Below are positions 20,538-28,291 of a stretch of DNA of 28,291 nucleotides, piece by piece. The notes below the pieces were generated by a model. It was not told the DNA's origin, did not search any database, and saw only the letters and a program-made list of their open reading frames with translations. The translations under genes and the position numbers were made by a program. This DNA is from a virus. The stretch's first letter is position 1. The number at the start of each line of letters is the position of its first letter. The stretch spans positions 1 through 28,291 of IMG/VR virus record IMGVR_UViG_3300026201_000011. One strand, given 5' to 3'.

Positions 20538-22164
20538 AACACAACTTGGTGAAGATATATTTAAAAATAAATATGCATCAACTGAATACGAGACATGGAG
20601 TGATAAGGCTCATGCCGTAGTCAACAGTGTATGCGGTGACTTCAATGGAACCAAGAACAACCTAATGGAAAAGACTGACAGGGATCAGCTTGCTCAGTAC
20701 ATTGCTGAGTTTAAGTTTATTCCTGGTGGTCGCTATCTCTGGTACGCAGGAAGGGATGCAAGGTTCTATAACAACTGCTACCTTCTGAGATTGGAAGAGG
20801 ACACCAGAGAAGAGTGGGCTGGTGTTACACAGAGAGCAATGTCCTGCCTTATGACAGGCGGTGGTATTGGGGTTGATATCTCCAGAGCCAGGCCATCTGG
20901 TCGCCGTCTCAAGCGAACTGGTGGAGTTGCATCAGGTCCTATTCCACTGTTGTATACTCTCAATGAGGTTGGTCGTAATGTCATGCAAGGCGGGAGCCGT
21001 CGTTCTGCGCTATACGGTAGCATGAACTGGCAGCATGAAGATGCAACCCAACTACTCAAGGCAAAGAACTGGCATGATATAACTGTCGGTGACACTACAC
21101 TAGCTAACTTGAAAAAGGCAGACTTTAACTTCCCTGCTCCATTAGATATGATGAACATCTCCCTTAACTATGATGATGCATGGTTAAAAGATCAGATGAA
21201 TCCTGTGTTCATTGAGAATGTTAAGCAGGCCATGATGACTGGAGAACCTGGGTTCTCATTTAACTTTGGAGACAAACAAAATGAAACGCTTAGAAATGCT
21301 TGCACTGAAATTACAAGCGAGGATGACAGTGACGTATGCAATCTTGGCTCTGTCAATCTGGCTAACATTGAGACGATTGATGAGTTCTCTGATGTGGTTA
21401 CACTCGCGAGTAAGTTCTTGGTATGCGGGCTTATCAGAGCGCAACTACCATACGAAAAAATAGCCAAGGTCAGGAGAGATAACAGCCGTATTGGCCTTGG
21501 TCTTATGGGAATGCATGAGTGGTTACTTAAACGTGACTCTCGGTATGAGATGACTGACGAACTTAAACAATGGATGAAGGTATATGAACGAGAAAGCAAA
21601 CGATCCGCTGACCAGCATTGCGACAGACTTTTTCTCAAACGTCCTAAAGGCTACAGAGCAATCGCTCCGACAGGGACTATTAGCATCCTCGCCGGGACGA
21701 CCTCTGGAGTGGAGCCAATCTACGCCGTGGCATACCGCAGACGCTACCTTACAGATGGAACACGATGGAAGCATCAGTTTGTCGTTGACGGTACGGCCCA
21801 AGCCTTAATCGACGGAGGTATTAATCCAGATAAGATTGAGTCTGCTGTTGACCTGGCATCTGATCCAGAGCGTAGGATTAAATTCCAGTACGAACTACAG
21901 AAGTACGTAGACCATGCTATTAGCAGCACCATTAACTTGCCAGCATGGGGAACTGAACTTAATGGAGAGCATACTGTGGATCAATATGCTACTACCATTG
22001 CCAAGTATGCTAGCGGACTACGTGGTCTAACAGTATATCCAGATGGAGCAAGAGGTGGACAGCCTATTACCTCAGTACCTTACGAAGAAGCTAACGCTAA
22101 GCGTGGTGTGATCTATGAGGATAACTCAGAAGAGCAATGCCTTAGTGGTGTCTGCGGGATATAA
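20527..22164 (+). CDS. nrdJ: Ribonucleotide reductase, class II (B12-dependent) type
   Basis: The 545-aa protein has all the catalytic Cys expected: Cys 84 in YNNCYLL, the thiyl Cys 259 in NACTEI, Cys 271 in VCNLGSVNLANI, and a C-terminal redox pair in QCLSGVCGI. GGIGVDISRARPSG, GGSRRSALYGSMN and APTGTISILAGTTSGVEP fit the class II (adenosylcobalamin) group. There is no small-subunit gene beside it, also favouring class II. It lacks an N-terminal ATP-cone, so it is compact. It reduces ribonucleotides to deoxyribonucleotides for phage DNA synthesis. Confidence 0.88.
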   Translation: MKFKTQLGEDIFKNKYASTEYETWSDKAHAVVNSVCGDFNGTKNNLMEKTDRDQLAQYIAEFKFIPGGRYLWYAGRDARFYNNCYLLRLEEDTREEWAGVTQRAMSCLMTGGGIGVDISRARPSGRRLKRTGGVASGPIPLLYTLNEVGRNVMQGGSRRSALYGSMNWQHEDATQLLKAKNWHDITVGDTTLANLKKADFNFPAPLDMMNISLNYDDAWLKDQMNPVFIENVKQAMMTGEPGFSFNFGDKQNETLRNACTEITSEDDSDVCNLGSVNLANIETIDEFSDVVTLASKFLVCGLIRAQLPYEKIAKVRRDNSRIGLGLMGMHEWLLKRDSRYEMTDELKQWMKVYERESKRSADQHCDRLFLKRPKGYRAIAPTGTISILAGTTSGVEPIYAVAYRRRYLTDGTRWKHQFVVDGTAQALIDGGINPDKIESAVDLASDPERRIKFQYELQKYVDHAISSTINLPAWGTELNGEHTVDQYATTIAKYASGLRGLTVYPDGARGGQPITSVPYEEANAKRGVIYEDNSEEQCLSGVCGI

Positions 22165-22167
22165 GCC

Positions 22168-22497
22168 ATGACCTTTTACAAAGATGACTTCTCTTTAGCA
22201 GAGTATAAAGAATCCTACGCTCACTGGTCTAAGGTAGCCAGGAATGAATTCACCTGGAATCAAATAGTCGAAACCGCTCATGAAAATATGAGCCTGTCCT
22301 CTCCAGTATGGCATGCCATGCAGGATGAGCTACTGTACAGGGATGAGTTAGATAGGAGAAAGGTACTAAGAAAGGAAGCGAAGATCATCCGAAATGGGGG
22401 GTCAGCATACGGTCTAAATCAAACGGACAAACCGAAAAAACGCACTCGTAAGTCATTGAAAACAAAGGAAAAAAAACAACGAAAAATGACATTATAG
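22168..22497 (+). CDS. 109-aa protein with a basic tail, unknown
   Basis: It starts 4 bases after the RNR stop. The N-terminal 75 residues are helical and acidic/aromatic (FYKDDFSLAEYKESYAHWSK; HENMSLSSPVWHAMQDELLY); the last 25 are Lys/Arg-rich (KPKKRTRKSLKTKEKKQRK). The stop TAG lies inside the poly-G-loop hairpin (copy 2), so its final codons are under RNA-structure constraint. Function unknown. Confidence 0.68.
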   Translation: MTFYKDDFSLAEYKESYAHWSKVARNEFTWNQIVETAHENMSLSSPVWHAMQDELLYRDELDRRKVLRKEAKIIRNGGSAYGLNQTDKPKKRTRKSLKTKEKKQRKMTL

Positions 22498-22523
22498 TAG
22501 GGGGGTACTAGACGGTCATTTTT
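22482..22523 (+). terminator. Hairpin with a 6-G loop, copy 2 (terminator or control element)
   Basis: AAAAATGAC (22482-22490) pairs perfectly with GTCATTTTT (22515-22523). An inner stem TAGTA/TACTA (22495-22499/22506-22510) closes a loop of six Gs. Primary sequence matches copy 1 (7473-7509) at about 30 of 37 positions, without gaps. It overlaps the end of the preceding gene and precedes the metallophosphatase gene by 12 bases. Confidence 0.5.
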
Positions 22524-22534
22524 AGGGAGATAAA

Positions 22535-23329
22535 ATGAAGGGAAAGAAAAATCTATTAGTCATACCTGACTGTCATGCAGCACCTGAGTATGACAATGAA
22601 AGGTTTACTGCTCTGGGTAACTTCATAGTTAAGGAGCAGCCTAATATTATCGTATGTCTGGGAGACTTCGCTGATATGCCTAGTCTCTCATCATATGATA
22701 AGGGAACCAAAGGCTTTGAGGGAAGGAGATACAAGAAGGATGTGAACTCAGTCCTTGATGCTCAGGAAAAACTGTTTGCTCCTATTAAGAAGTTCAACGA
22801 AAGAAAGAGGAAAAACAAGGAGAAGCAATACAAACCTAAGATGCATATGTGTTTAGGTAATCATGAGGATAGGATTGACAGGGCTATTAACTCAGCCCCG
22901 GAAATGGATGGTGCTATCTCAATGACAGATTTACAGTATGAGAAACATGGGTGGAAGATCACTCCGTTTAAGGGATGTCTATCCCTGGAGGGAATAAACT
23001 TCTCTCATTACTTTACATCTGGTGTAGCAGGAAGACCTATTAGTTCAGCACACATCGGTCATCAACTGGTTTCTAAACTGCACTGCTCAGCGGTGCAAGG
23101 ACATTCTCACTTGTATAATCACGCAGAACAAACACGACCAGACGGTCAAAAGATATTCGGGCTAAGCGCAGGATGCTTCTCACATCCACACTACTCAGAG
23201 AGTTGGTGTAGAGATACTGAATACAATTGGTGGAGGGGAGTTGTTACTTTAAATGGACTAGATGGGGAGGGGTATTACGATGACATACACGCTGTAACTC
23301 AGCGCAAACTACTGAGGGATTACACATGA
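22535..23329 (+). CDS. Calcineurin-like metallophosphatase
   Basis: The 264-aa protein has the metallophosphatase signature: DCH (Asp 12, His 14), GDF (Asp 44), GNHED (Asn 110, His 111), a later His (FSHYF near 159), and GHSH (190-193). Two metal ions would be bound. Substrate cannot be told: phosphoprotein, nucleotide or nucleic acid are all possible in phages. AGGGAGA precedes the ATG, just after the poly-G hairpin. Confidence 0.88.
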   Translation: MKGKKNLLVIPDCHAAPEYDNERFTALGNFIVKEQPNIIVCLGDFADMPSLSSYDKGTKGFEGRRYKKDVNSVLDAQEKLFAPIKKFNERKRKNKEKQYKPKMHMCLGNHEDRIDRAINSAPEMDGAISMTDLQYEKHGWKITPFKGCLSLEGINFSHYFTSGVAGRPISSAHIGHQLVSKLHCSAVQGHSHLYNHAEQTRPDGQKIFGLSAGCFSHPHYSESWCRDTEYNWWRGVVTLNGLDGEGYYDDIHAVTQRKLLRDYT

Positions 23330-23478
23330 AGCCTTGTCCTTTTTGTGGTGCAAATCCATCAATAGGCAAGTTCTTGCTAGGATGCGCAAAGTGTTCTATA
23401 TTCTTTAGCTTTCATCCCAAGGTAGAATCTCAAAAAGAATCCGCCATTAAGAAGTGGAATGCAAGATGGGCGACTTAA
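23326..23478 (+). CDS. 50-aa Lar-like zinc ribbon protein
   Basis: An ATG overlapping the previous stop (ATGA) encodes 50 residues: MKPCPFCGANPSIGKFLLGC, then AKCSIFFSF and a C-terminal AIKKWNARW. CPFCG plus a second CxxC, and the A-x-x-x-W-N-x-R end, match the Lar/restriction-alleviation small zinc-ribbon family. In Rac prophage Lar moderates type I restriction; most relatives are of unknown role. It is the last gene of the rightward block. Confidence 0.8.
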   Translation: MKPCPFCGANPSIGKFLLGCAKCSIFFSFHPKVESQKESAIKKWNARWAT

Positions 23479-23503
23479 CTTACCTTATTTGTTGGTACAC
23501 TAG

Positions 23504-23791
23504 TTATGTGTTTTTCTCTGCCTGTCTAATAATATTGTTTGTTTGACTTATATAGCCCCCCTTACCCAGGGGGGTTATTTTTTTTACACAACCAGATGGC
23601 ATTACAGTAAACCCATACCATTCCCCATCCTCATCTTTCGTGGTAGCTATACGAACCTCTTCATCATCATGATTAACCAAGTACCCATAAGACCAAAACG
23701 TTGGCATCTTGGTATCTTCAGATTTTTCCCACCCAGATGTAGATATAATATCTATCCATTCAACTTCAACATAAGGGCTATTAGAGGACAT
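23504..23791 (-). CDS. 95-aa protein, unknown
   Basis: The ATG at 23789-23791 (a GTG lies directly before it) overlaps the stop of the giant protein by 11 bases. The product is acidic and aromatic (VEVEWIDIISTSGWEKSED; SYGYLVNHDDEEVRIATT; DEDGEWYGFTVMP), probably an all-beta small fold. The final 30 codons contain the rightward terminator hairpin on the opposite strand. Family unknown; context suggests a virion or accessory protein. Confidence 0.7.
   Translation of the reverse strand: MSSNSPYVEVEWIDIISTSGWEKSEDTKMPTFWSYGYLVNHDDEEVRIATTKDEDGEWYGFTVMPSGCVKKITPLGKGGYISQTNNIIRQAEKNT
23552..23585 (+). terminator. Intrinsic terminator of the rightward operon
   Basis: CCCCCC (23556-23561) pairs with GGGGGG (23569-23574) around a 7-base loop. 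ATAG/TTAT (23552-23555/23575-23578) extends the stem with one G-U pair, and a run of eight Ts ends at 23585. It lies about 75 bases after the last rightward stop and inside the 3' part of the convergent leftward gene. Confidence 0.82.
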
Positions 23792-26700
23792 CACTCACTT
23801 GTGTGTATGCTTCTGAGTATTCACGATATTCATTAAGAGCATTTTTCTGGTGCATCCTATACTCGTCAATAAGTCTATTCCTATCTTCTTCACTTATATT
23901 AGGATCGTCAATTAATTTTAACAGTCTACTCTGTACACCTTTAGCATACCTACCTTTAAAGAACAACTTTCTTCCTGCTGTCTCTTTCGTTAGAGGGCTT
24001 GTATTAATACCAAGCCAACTAAGAAGAGAGCTAGGTATAGTATTTTTAGGAAGACCATCAACATCTATGTTGCCATCTAGAAAACCTATAGCCATCAATG
24101 TTTTAATTAACTGACCACCATTACCAATAACATCGCCAGATTTATTTCTAGGCCATAACATGGGAGGCATGGCATAGCTGGCCATAAACCCTAACATATC
24201 CTGGTACTGTTGTAATGGAGGATCATACTCATTCCAAATCTCTTGACCTGTAAATGGATCGACATTAGTTTTAATACCAGCAACAAGTTCAAAAGGCCCT
24301 CCAAAGAAACCTGGCGTCTTAGCTGCCTCACCAAACTCACCCTTCCACAAGTTCTGACCAAGGCTCAAGTGAGCACCCCACGGCAGGAAATATCCCATAT
24401 CAAATACTCTGTACCTACCTTCATCATCCTTCCAAGGAAGAATCATAGTGGTAAGGTTACCTTCCATATAGTCAGCAACAAGTTTCTGCATTGCTGGAAT
24501 ATCTTCTTCTTCAATGTCATCATTGTTATCAAGCAACATCTCAGAAATAATATAAGGTATAGCTGCATATTTAGCAACAGCAATAGGATGATTCCTAATA
24601 TTGCGAATCATCTGAGCGCCAGCCTTAAGGTTGAACGTAATAAACGGAGAGCCTAAAGGCATGGAACGAATAACCCTGACACCCTGCGATACGTTACTGT
24701 AGTCAAGCAATGCTTCGTTAGCAAGACGAGCCGCTTCAGCCTCGCTCTTGCCGTGGTTCTCCATGAGATCAATCATCTTGGCAACCTTAAACATCACCTC
24801 TGTTTTCTGGTAAGCCCTTCCACCTACATCAAGATAATCATTAAAGAATATCTTGCTCTTCGCCCACATACCACTCCAACTATCCTTCTCTGCTTTTAAC
24901 TTAAGAAGCTCCCTATCCATGTTCACTAATTCTTCTGACGCAAACGTAGTACTTTCAATACCATACTTCCTAGCTAATTGAGCATACTCACCATCTTTAA
25001 CGATGTCTGTAATAGCTCTGCTAATAAGTCCTGGAATTCTAAAGAAGTTTGTTCCAGACACGTCCATCAACACAACGTTAGATATGATGTTACGCGCCTG
25101 AGTTGGAATATTCATAGGTACCTTGGTATATTTAAATACTTTGGTAGCTTTAGATGCGTATGATAGAACATTGTTAAGAACTTCATTGTTAGTATAAAGA
25201 GATTCTAAACCCATTACATCATCAATGATTTCTTTTTTAACATAAAGTCCGCGCATAGCCCCATACCGCACATTATTTGGGACCTGCTTGTAGCCTTCTG
25301 CGCTTGGTATATCTCCAACGCTATCTATCTTTTTCTGAATAGCGTCAGCAATCTTCTCCATTTCCTTTGCTTTAGCAGGATTAAGCTCACGCATTTTGGT
25401 GATGTTGCTACGCATTTCATTAACGTATTCATTCCAGTATCCAACAGTACCATCCATACCTTCATAGTTTATGGTCTGGTTAGGAAGAACCCATCCATTC
25501 TTTCCTGTATCAGCAGCAAGGAATTTAAGATAGTTGATGGTAGATAGGTCAGCGCCTGCCATAGAGATGTATCTACCAGCCAGGAACGAAGGGTCTTCAA
25601 TCCTTCCCTTCATTACATCCTGAAGGAAGTTTTCATGAGCAGACCTAACCTTAGTGTAGGTCATTCTGCTAGTACCAATACCTCTGGCAATCCTATCCTT
25701 CTCAATATATTTTAAATAGGTTTTGGGGAGGTATTTCCCTTTCCATTTATTATACTGTTCATCAGTAATAAGGCCAGCCTTAACCAGGTTAGCTCCTAGT
25801 TCTTCAATCTCTCTTTTTGCCTGGACAGCAACATCCCTTATTGACCTGTTCTCAGCCATACTTCCTTTTGCTCTAGTACCTCTAGCAACAGTAGGCAACT
25901 TTGCAACAGGGACCTTCCTTGTGGGTAAGTCATCAGGTGATGCGCCTCTTGTCTCAAAGTATTTAAGTATAGCCTTCTTCTCTTTAGCGTTGGCTTGATA
26001 TAGTACATCGAATACTACCCTGCCATAGTTATGCCACTTACCAATCTCACCCTTTGCAAGCATACGCTGAGTTTCAAGTTCGTTGTATCCTTTAATAGTC
26101 ATCAAAGGTTCGATGGCTCTCTGAACTTTCTTAGCAGCCTGGAATATCATACCCTGAGCTTTGCGTGTAGTGCTATTCTGTTCGCGAGCTATAGCGTCTA
26201 CCTTTTTAGACTCAGCCACCTCTTTCTCTGGAGACGCAAAAGCAGAACGCCTATCCATAAATACATTAGTGCCTGAGCTAAACCTTAAAGATGCAGAATC
26301 TTTAAACTGATTGTCTTTAAGAAGAATATGGCTGGTAGTTTTATAGACTCTTCCTTTGCTGTTTCTATACTTTTCTGTAAAACGAATAGCATCATATCCT
26401 AAATCTATAAGCTTATTCCTCATTGCTTTCTGGAAATCTCTTTCTACTTTCCAGTCGTACCAGGTTTGTTTGTCGCCAGAATATTTAATTCTTTTATCAC
26501 TTTGCTTCTGATACTTTAATACTACATTCCTTAATTGCTGGAATTCTTTTTCTGTAATGTAGTCTGCACGAGCCATATCAAGTAAAGAGCCTTCCCATCC
26601 ATCCATATCTGAGAAGTCTATCTCCTCATTCATGACGAAAGGATTTTTAATCTTTACATAGCCATTAGTAATTTTCCAAGATTCAAATCCAGCCCTATAG

Positions 26701-28291
26701 TCAGCAGCGCTATAATTGCTAACACGTAATCCAATAGAGCCTCTGTCGTAGTCTAATACTGGAGCAGACCATTCTTTATCAGACTCCATGTATACTTTTT
26801 TCTTAACAACAGAATCTTCTGTGAATTTTTTTCTAGCATTAATCCTGTCTTTCTTAAGATTTGCGCTATCTTCAGAGCTTATAAAAGAAAGGTCTAAATC
26901 CTTTCCGGTCGCCTCTGTAAACATATCACTAATGTCGCGGAAATCTTCTTTTGCACCCATAGCTGCCGACTCAATATTACGCATTGAATGACCAACTACC
27001 AGATTAAATATATCATCAATGGTGGGATTGTCATAGACATTCCCCCGTTCGGTAGTCATGTCAGCGGCTACTGGTGCTTCAATCCTTTCGCCATCATCCC
27101 AAAAAGCTATATACCTAGAGAAAAACTTTTTAAATGCATTCTTAAGTTTATTAAAGAATGAAGGATTTATCTCTGGTATTGAATATGATTTCTCTTCGAT
27201 TACATGAGCAAGGACTTCTTCAAGAAATTCCCTTGTGCCATATTCCATATCCCTATAATTATTCTGCACTTCAATAACAGAAGGAAGGACCATTGCATCC
27301 TTGTTATTAATTAACTCTTGAAGCTCATCCAAGACAGTATCAAATTCGCTTCCGCTAAAAACAAGGTGTCCTCCTGCGTGAACACCAACCTCATGAATCA
27401 CTACAGCCCTGATAAATTTATCAAACTGTTTATTGGTTAGTCCCAACTGTTGGGCTTCAAACAATAATTGTTCGGGTCTAAATATAGCTTCTGCCGAAGA
27501 GGGTGAATAAACAGCTAGTGATGTTTCTGCAATCTTTCTTTCTTTTGCTTCAGCATTCCTAAGTATTCTTAGGAATCCGATTTTCTGCATATTTCTAGAA
27601 GCTTTTATACCAAAGGTGGTATCAAAAACTTTTCTAATGCGTTGCTCAACAGATTCAAGTTCTGCATTAGTATACTTAGGAACTTCTCTTTTTGCCCTAA
27701 GCCTTACAGCTTCTTTATATACAGGGTTAATTTCTAGAACATCATTTACATCATCATATGATTCTTCATAAAATTCTGATTCAGTTGGCTCATATTTCTG
27801 GTCAACACCAGAGCGCCATTCTATAATAGCGCTGGCAATATCAGCCTTATTCTTTCCTTCGTAACTAAAGTCCGGATCAACTTGCTTAATATTTTCAGCA
27901 AGATTAATAAGCATAGGTTTGGTGTACTCTCTGCTTCGACCAGAAAGAGCTTTCAATACCTTTTCAAAAGGCATTTCTTGTATATAAGAAGGCTGCTCTT
28001 TAAGCCTCTGCTTCTCAAGCCTGGATGCTTCCCTATCTTTAATCTCTTGTTGTCTTTCAGCAGCTTCTGCGGCTAAGAGTTCGTCATCAATATCCTCTAG
28101 CAAGCCAGCATCTTCTGCATTGGAGAAAGCAGATTCTATTTCTGATTCACTTAGGTCATCAATATTTCCAAGATCATCGTCAATAGATTGCTGTGCCAAA
28201 GCAGCATCCTTTTCTTTTCTCTCTCTGGATAACCTTTCAAGAAGAGTCTCTGGTACAATCTCTCCAGCTGCCTCTTGAACTTCCTCTGCTA
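23781..28291 (-). CDS. Giant polyvalent virion protein (zincin, ART-like, LPD38-like), 5' end outside window
   Basis: The frame stays open to the right edge with no good ATG, so the protein is over 1,500 aa and its start is missing. Residue numbers here count from the codon at 28199. The N-terminal region is acidic and coiled. FIRAVVIHEVGVHAGGH (HExxH at 269-274) with a following EEVLAHVIEE looks like a zinc peptidase. About 465-640 resembles the ADP-ribosyltransferase-like ART-PolyVal fold (NGYVKIKNPF ... LGYDAIRF ... HILLKDNQFKD). The C-terminal half has an LPD38-like part (MPLGSPFITFNLKAGAQMI). Such polyvalent proteins are thought to be ejected with DNA and to act in the host. Transferase activity is inferred. 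Confidence 0.8.
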   Translation of the reverse strand, partial: AEEVQEAAGEIVPETLLERLSRERKEKDAALAQQSIDDDLGNIDDLSESEIESAFSNAEDAGLLEDIDDELLAAEAAERQQEIKDREASRLEKQRLKEQPSYIQEMPFEKVLKALSGRSREYTKPMLINLAENIKQVDPDFSYEGKNKADIASAIIEWRSGVDQKYEPTESEFYEESYDDVNDVLEINPVYKEAVRLRAKREVPKYTNAELESVEQRIRKVFDTTFGIKASRNMQKIGFLRILRNAEAKERKIAETSLAVYSPSSAEAIFRPEQLLFEAQQLGLTNKQFDKFIRAVVIHEVGVHAGGHLVFSGSEFDTVLDELQELINNKDAMVLPSVIEVQNNYRDMEYGTREFLEEVLAHVIEEKSYSIPEINPSFFNKLKNAFKKFFSRYIAFWDDGERIEAPVAADMTTERGNVYDNPTIDDIFNLVVGHSMRNIESAAMGAKEDFRDISDMFTEATGKDLDLSFISSEDSANLKKDRINARKKFTEDSVVKKKVYMESDKEWSAPVLDYDRGSIGLRVSNYSAADYRAGFESWKITNGYVKIKNPFVMNEEIDFSDMDGWEGSLLDMARADYITEKEFQQLRNVVLKYQKQSDKRIKYSGDKQTWYDWKVERDFQKAMRNKLIDLGYDAIRFTEKYRNSKGRVYKTTSHILLKDNQFKDSASLRFSSGTNVFMDRRSAFASPEKEVAESKKVDAIAREQNSTTRKAQGMIFQAAKKVQRAIEPLMTIKGYNELETQRMLAKGEIGKWHNYGRVVFDVLYQANAKEKKAILKYFETRGASPDDLPTRKVPVAKLPTVARGTRAKGSMAENRSIRDVAVQAKREIEELGANLVKAGLITDEQYNKWKGKYLPKTYLKYIEKDRIARGIGTSRMTYTKVRSAHENFLQDVMKGRIEDPSFLAGRYISMAGADLSTINYLKFLAADTGKNGWVLPNQTINYEGMDGTVGYWNEYVNEMRSNITKMRELNPAKAKEMEKIADAIQKKIDSVGDIPSAEGYKQVPNNVRYGAMRGLYVKKEIIDDVMGLESLYTNNEVLNNVLSYASKATKVFKYTKVPMNIPTQARNIISNVVLMDVSGTNFFRIPGLISRAITDIVKDGEYAQLARKYGIESTTFASEELVNMDRELLKLKAEKDSWSGMWAKSKIFFNDYLDVGGRAYQKTEVMFKVAKMIDLMENHGKSEAEAARLANEALLDYSNVSQGVRVIRSMPLGSPFITFNLKAGAQMIRNIRNHPIAVAKYAAIPYIISEMLLDNNDDIEEEDIPAMQKLVADYMEGNLTTMILPWKDDEGRYRVFDMGYFLPWGAHLSLGQNLWKGEFGEAAKTPGFFGGPFELVAGIKTNVDPFTGQEIWNEYDPPLQQYQDMLGFMASYAMPPMLWPRNKSGDVIGNGGQLIKTLMAIGFLDGNIDVDGLPKNTIPSSLLSWLGINTSPLTKETAGRKLFFKGRYAKGVQSRLLKLIDDPNISEEDRNRLIDEYRMHQKNALNEYREYSEAYTQVSDVL

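Noticed and set aside
1-28291. CRISPR array, integrase or lysogeny module
   Set aside because: No regularly spaced repeats, no recombinase signature and no clear phage repressor were found in the window; the right and left remainder of the genome is unseen.

Overview
The window looks like part of a tailed double-stranded DNA bacteriophage genome. It carries both terminase subunits, a very large polyvalent-type virion protein, a phage primase-helicase, a NinB/Rad52-type/exonuclease recombination set, dUTPase and a B12-type ribonucleotide reductase. Genes are short, densely packed and often joined by ATGA or GTGA stop/start overlaps. Base composition is moderately AT-rich. The gene set is typical of aquatic or marine phages of Proteobacteria, but that host guess is inference; nothing in the sequence names a host.

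Layout. (1) Positions 1-5377 are a leftward block: a possible membrane/secreted cassette (1-959), a small basic protein, the large terminase (1129-2790), several small proteins, a Gly-rich protein with a short repeat, the likely small terminase (4374-4832), and two small basic Gly/Arg/Ser-rich proteins. (2) Positions 5378-6067 are a divergent intergenic region. It holds a leftward promoter with a perfect extended -10, an 85-nt hairpin that would form the very start of that transcript, an AT-rich block, three perfect DnaA boxes plus one degenerate box (a good candidate origin), and repeated GGGACCC-type motifs. (3) Positions about 6068-7310 carry what I read as a large ornate structured RNA with many hairpins, several closed by GAAA loops. 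A 173-aa ORF is embedded between two 19-nt complementary arms. (4) Positions 7327-7694 hold a small basic gene, a hairpin with a poly-G loop and a second structured leader. (5) Positions 7695-23478 are one long rightward block of early genes: small hypothetical proteins; a MoxR-like AAA ATPase, a probable DUF3150-like protein and a metallopeptidase/VWA protein; a short cytosine-C5 methyltransferase-like protein; primase-helicase; nucleases and zinc proteins; NinB; a Rad52-type annealing protein; a RecB/Cas4-like exonuclease; SSB; dUTPase; RNR; a metallophosphatase; and a Lar-like zinc ribbon. (6) Positions 23504-28291 are leftward again: a small gene and the large polyvalent protein, which runs off the right edge. 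A strong rightward terminator (23552-23585) separates the convergent blocks.

How it fits together: the rightward block makes nucleotides (RNR, dUTPase), opens and primes DNA (primase-helicase, SSB) and recombines it (SSAP, exonuclease, NinB, resolvase-like nuclease). I see no DNA polymerase gene in this apparently complete early block. Together with consensus DnaA boxes, this suggests replication that leans on the host DnaA and replicase. The most unusual items are the ORF-containing structured RNA, the two homologous poly-G-loop hairpins about 15 kb apart, and the two structured leaders that share a 12-nt complementary stretch.
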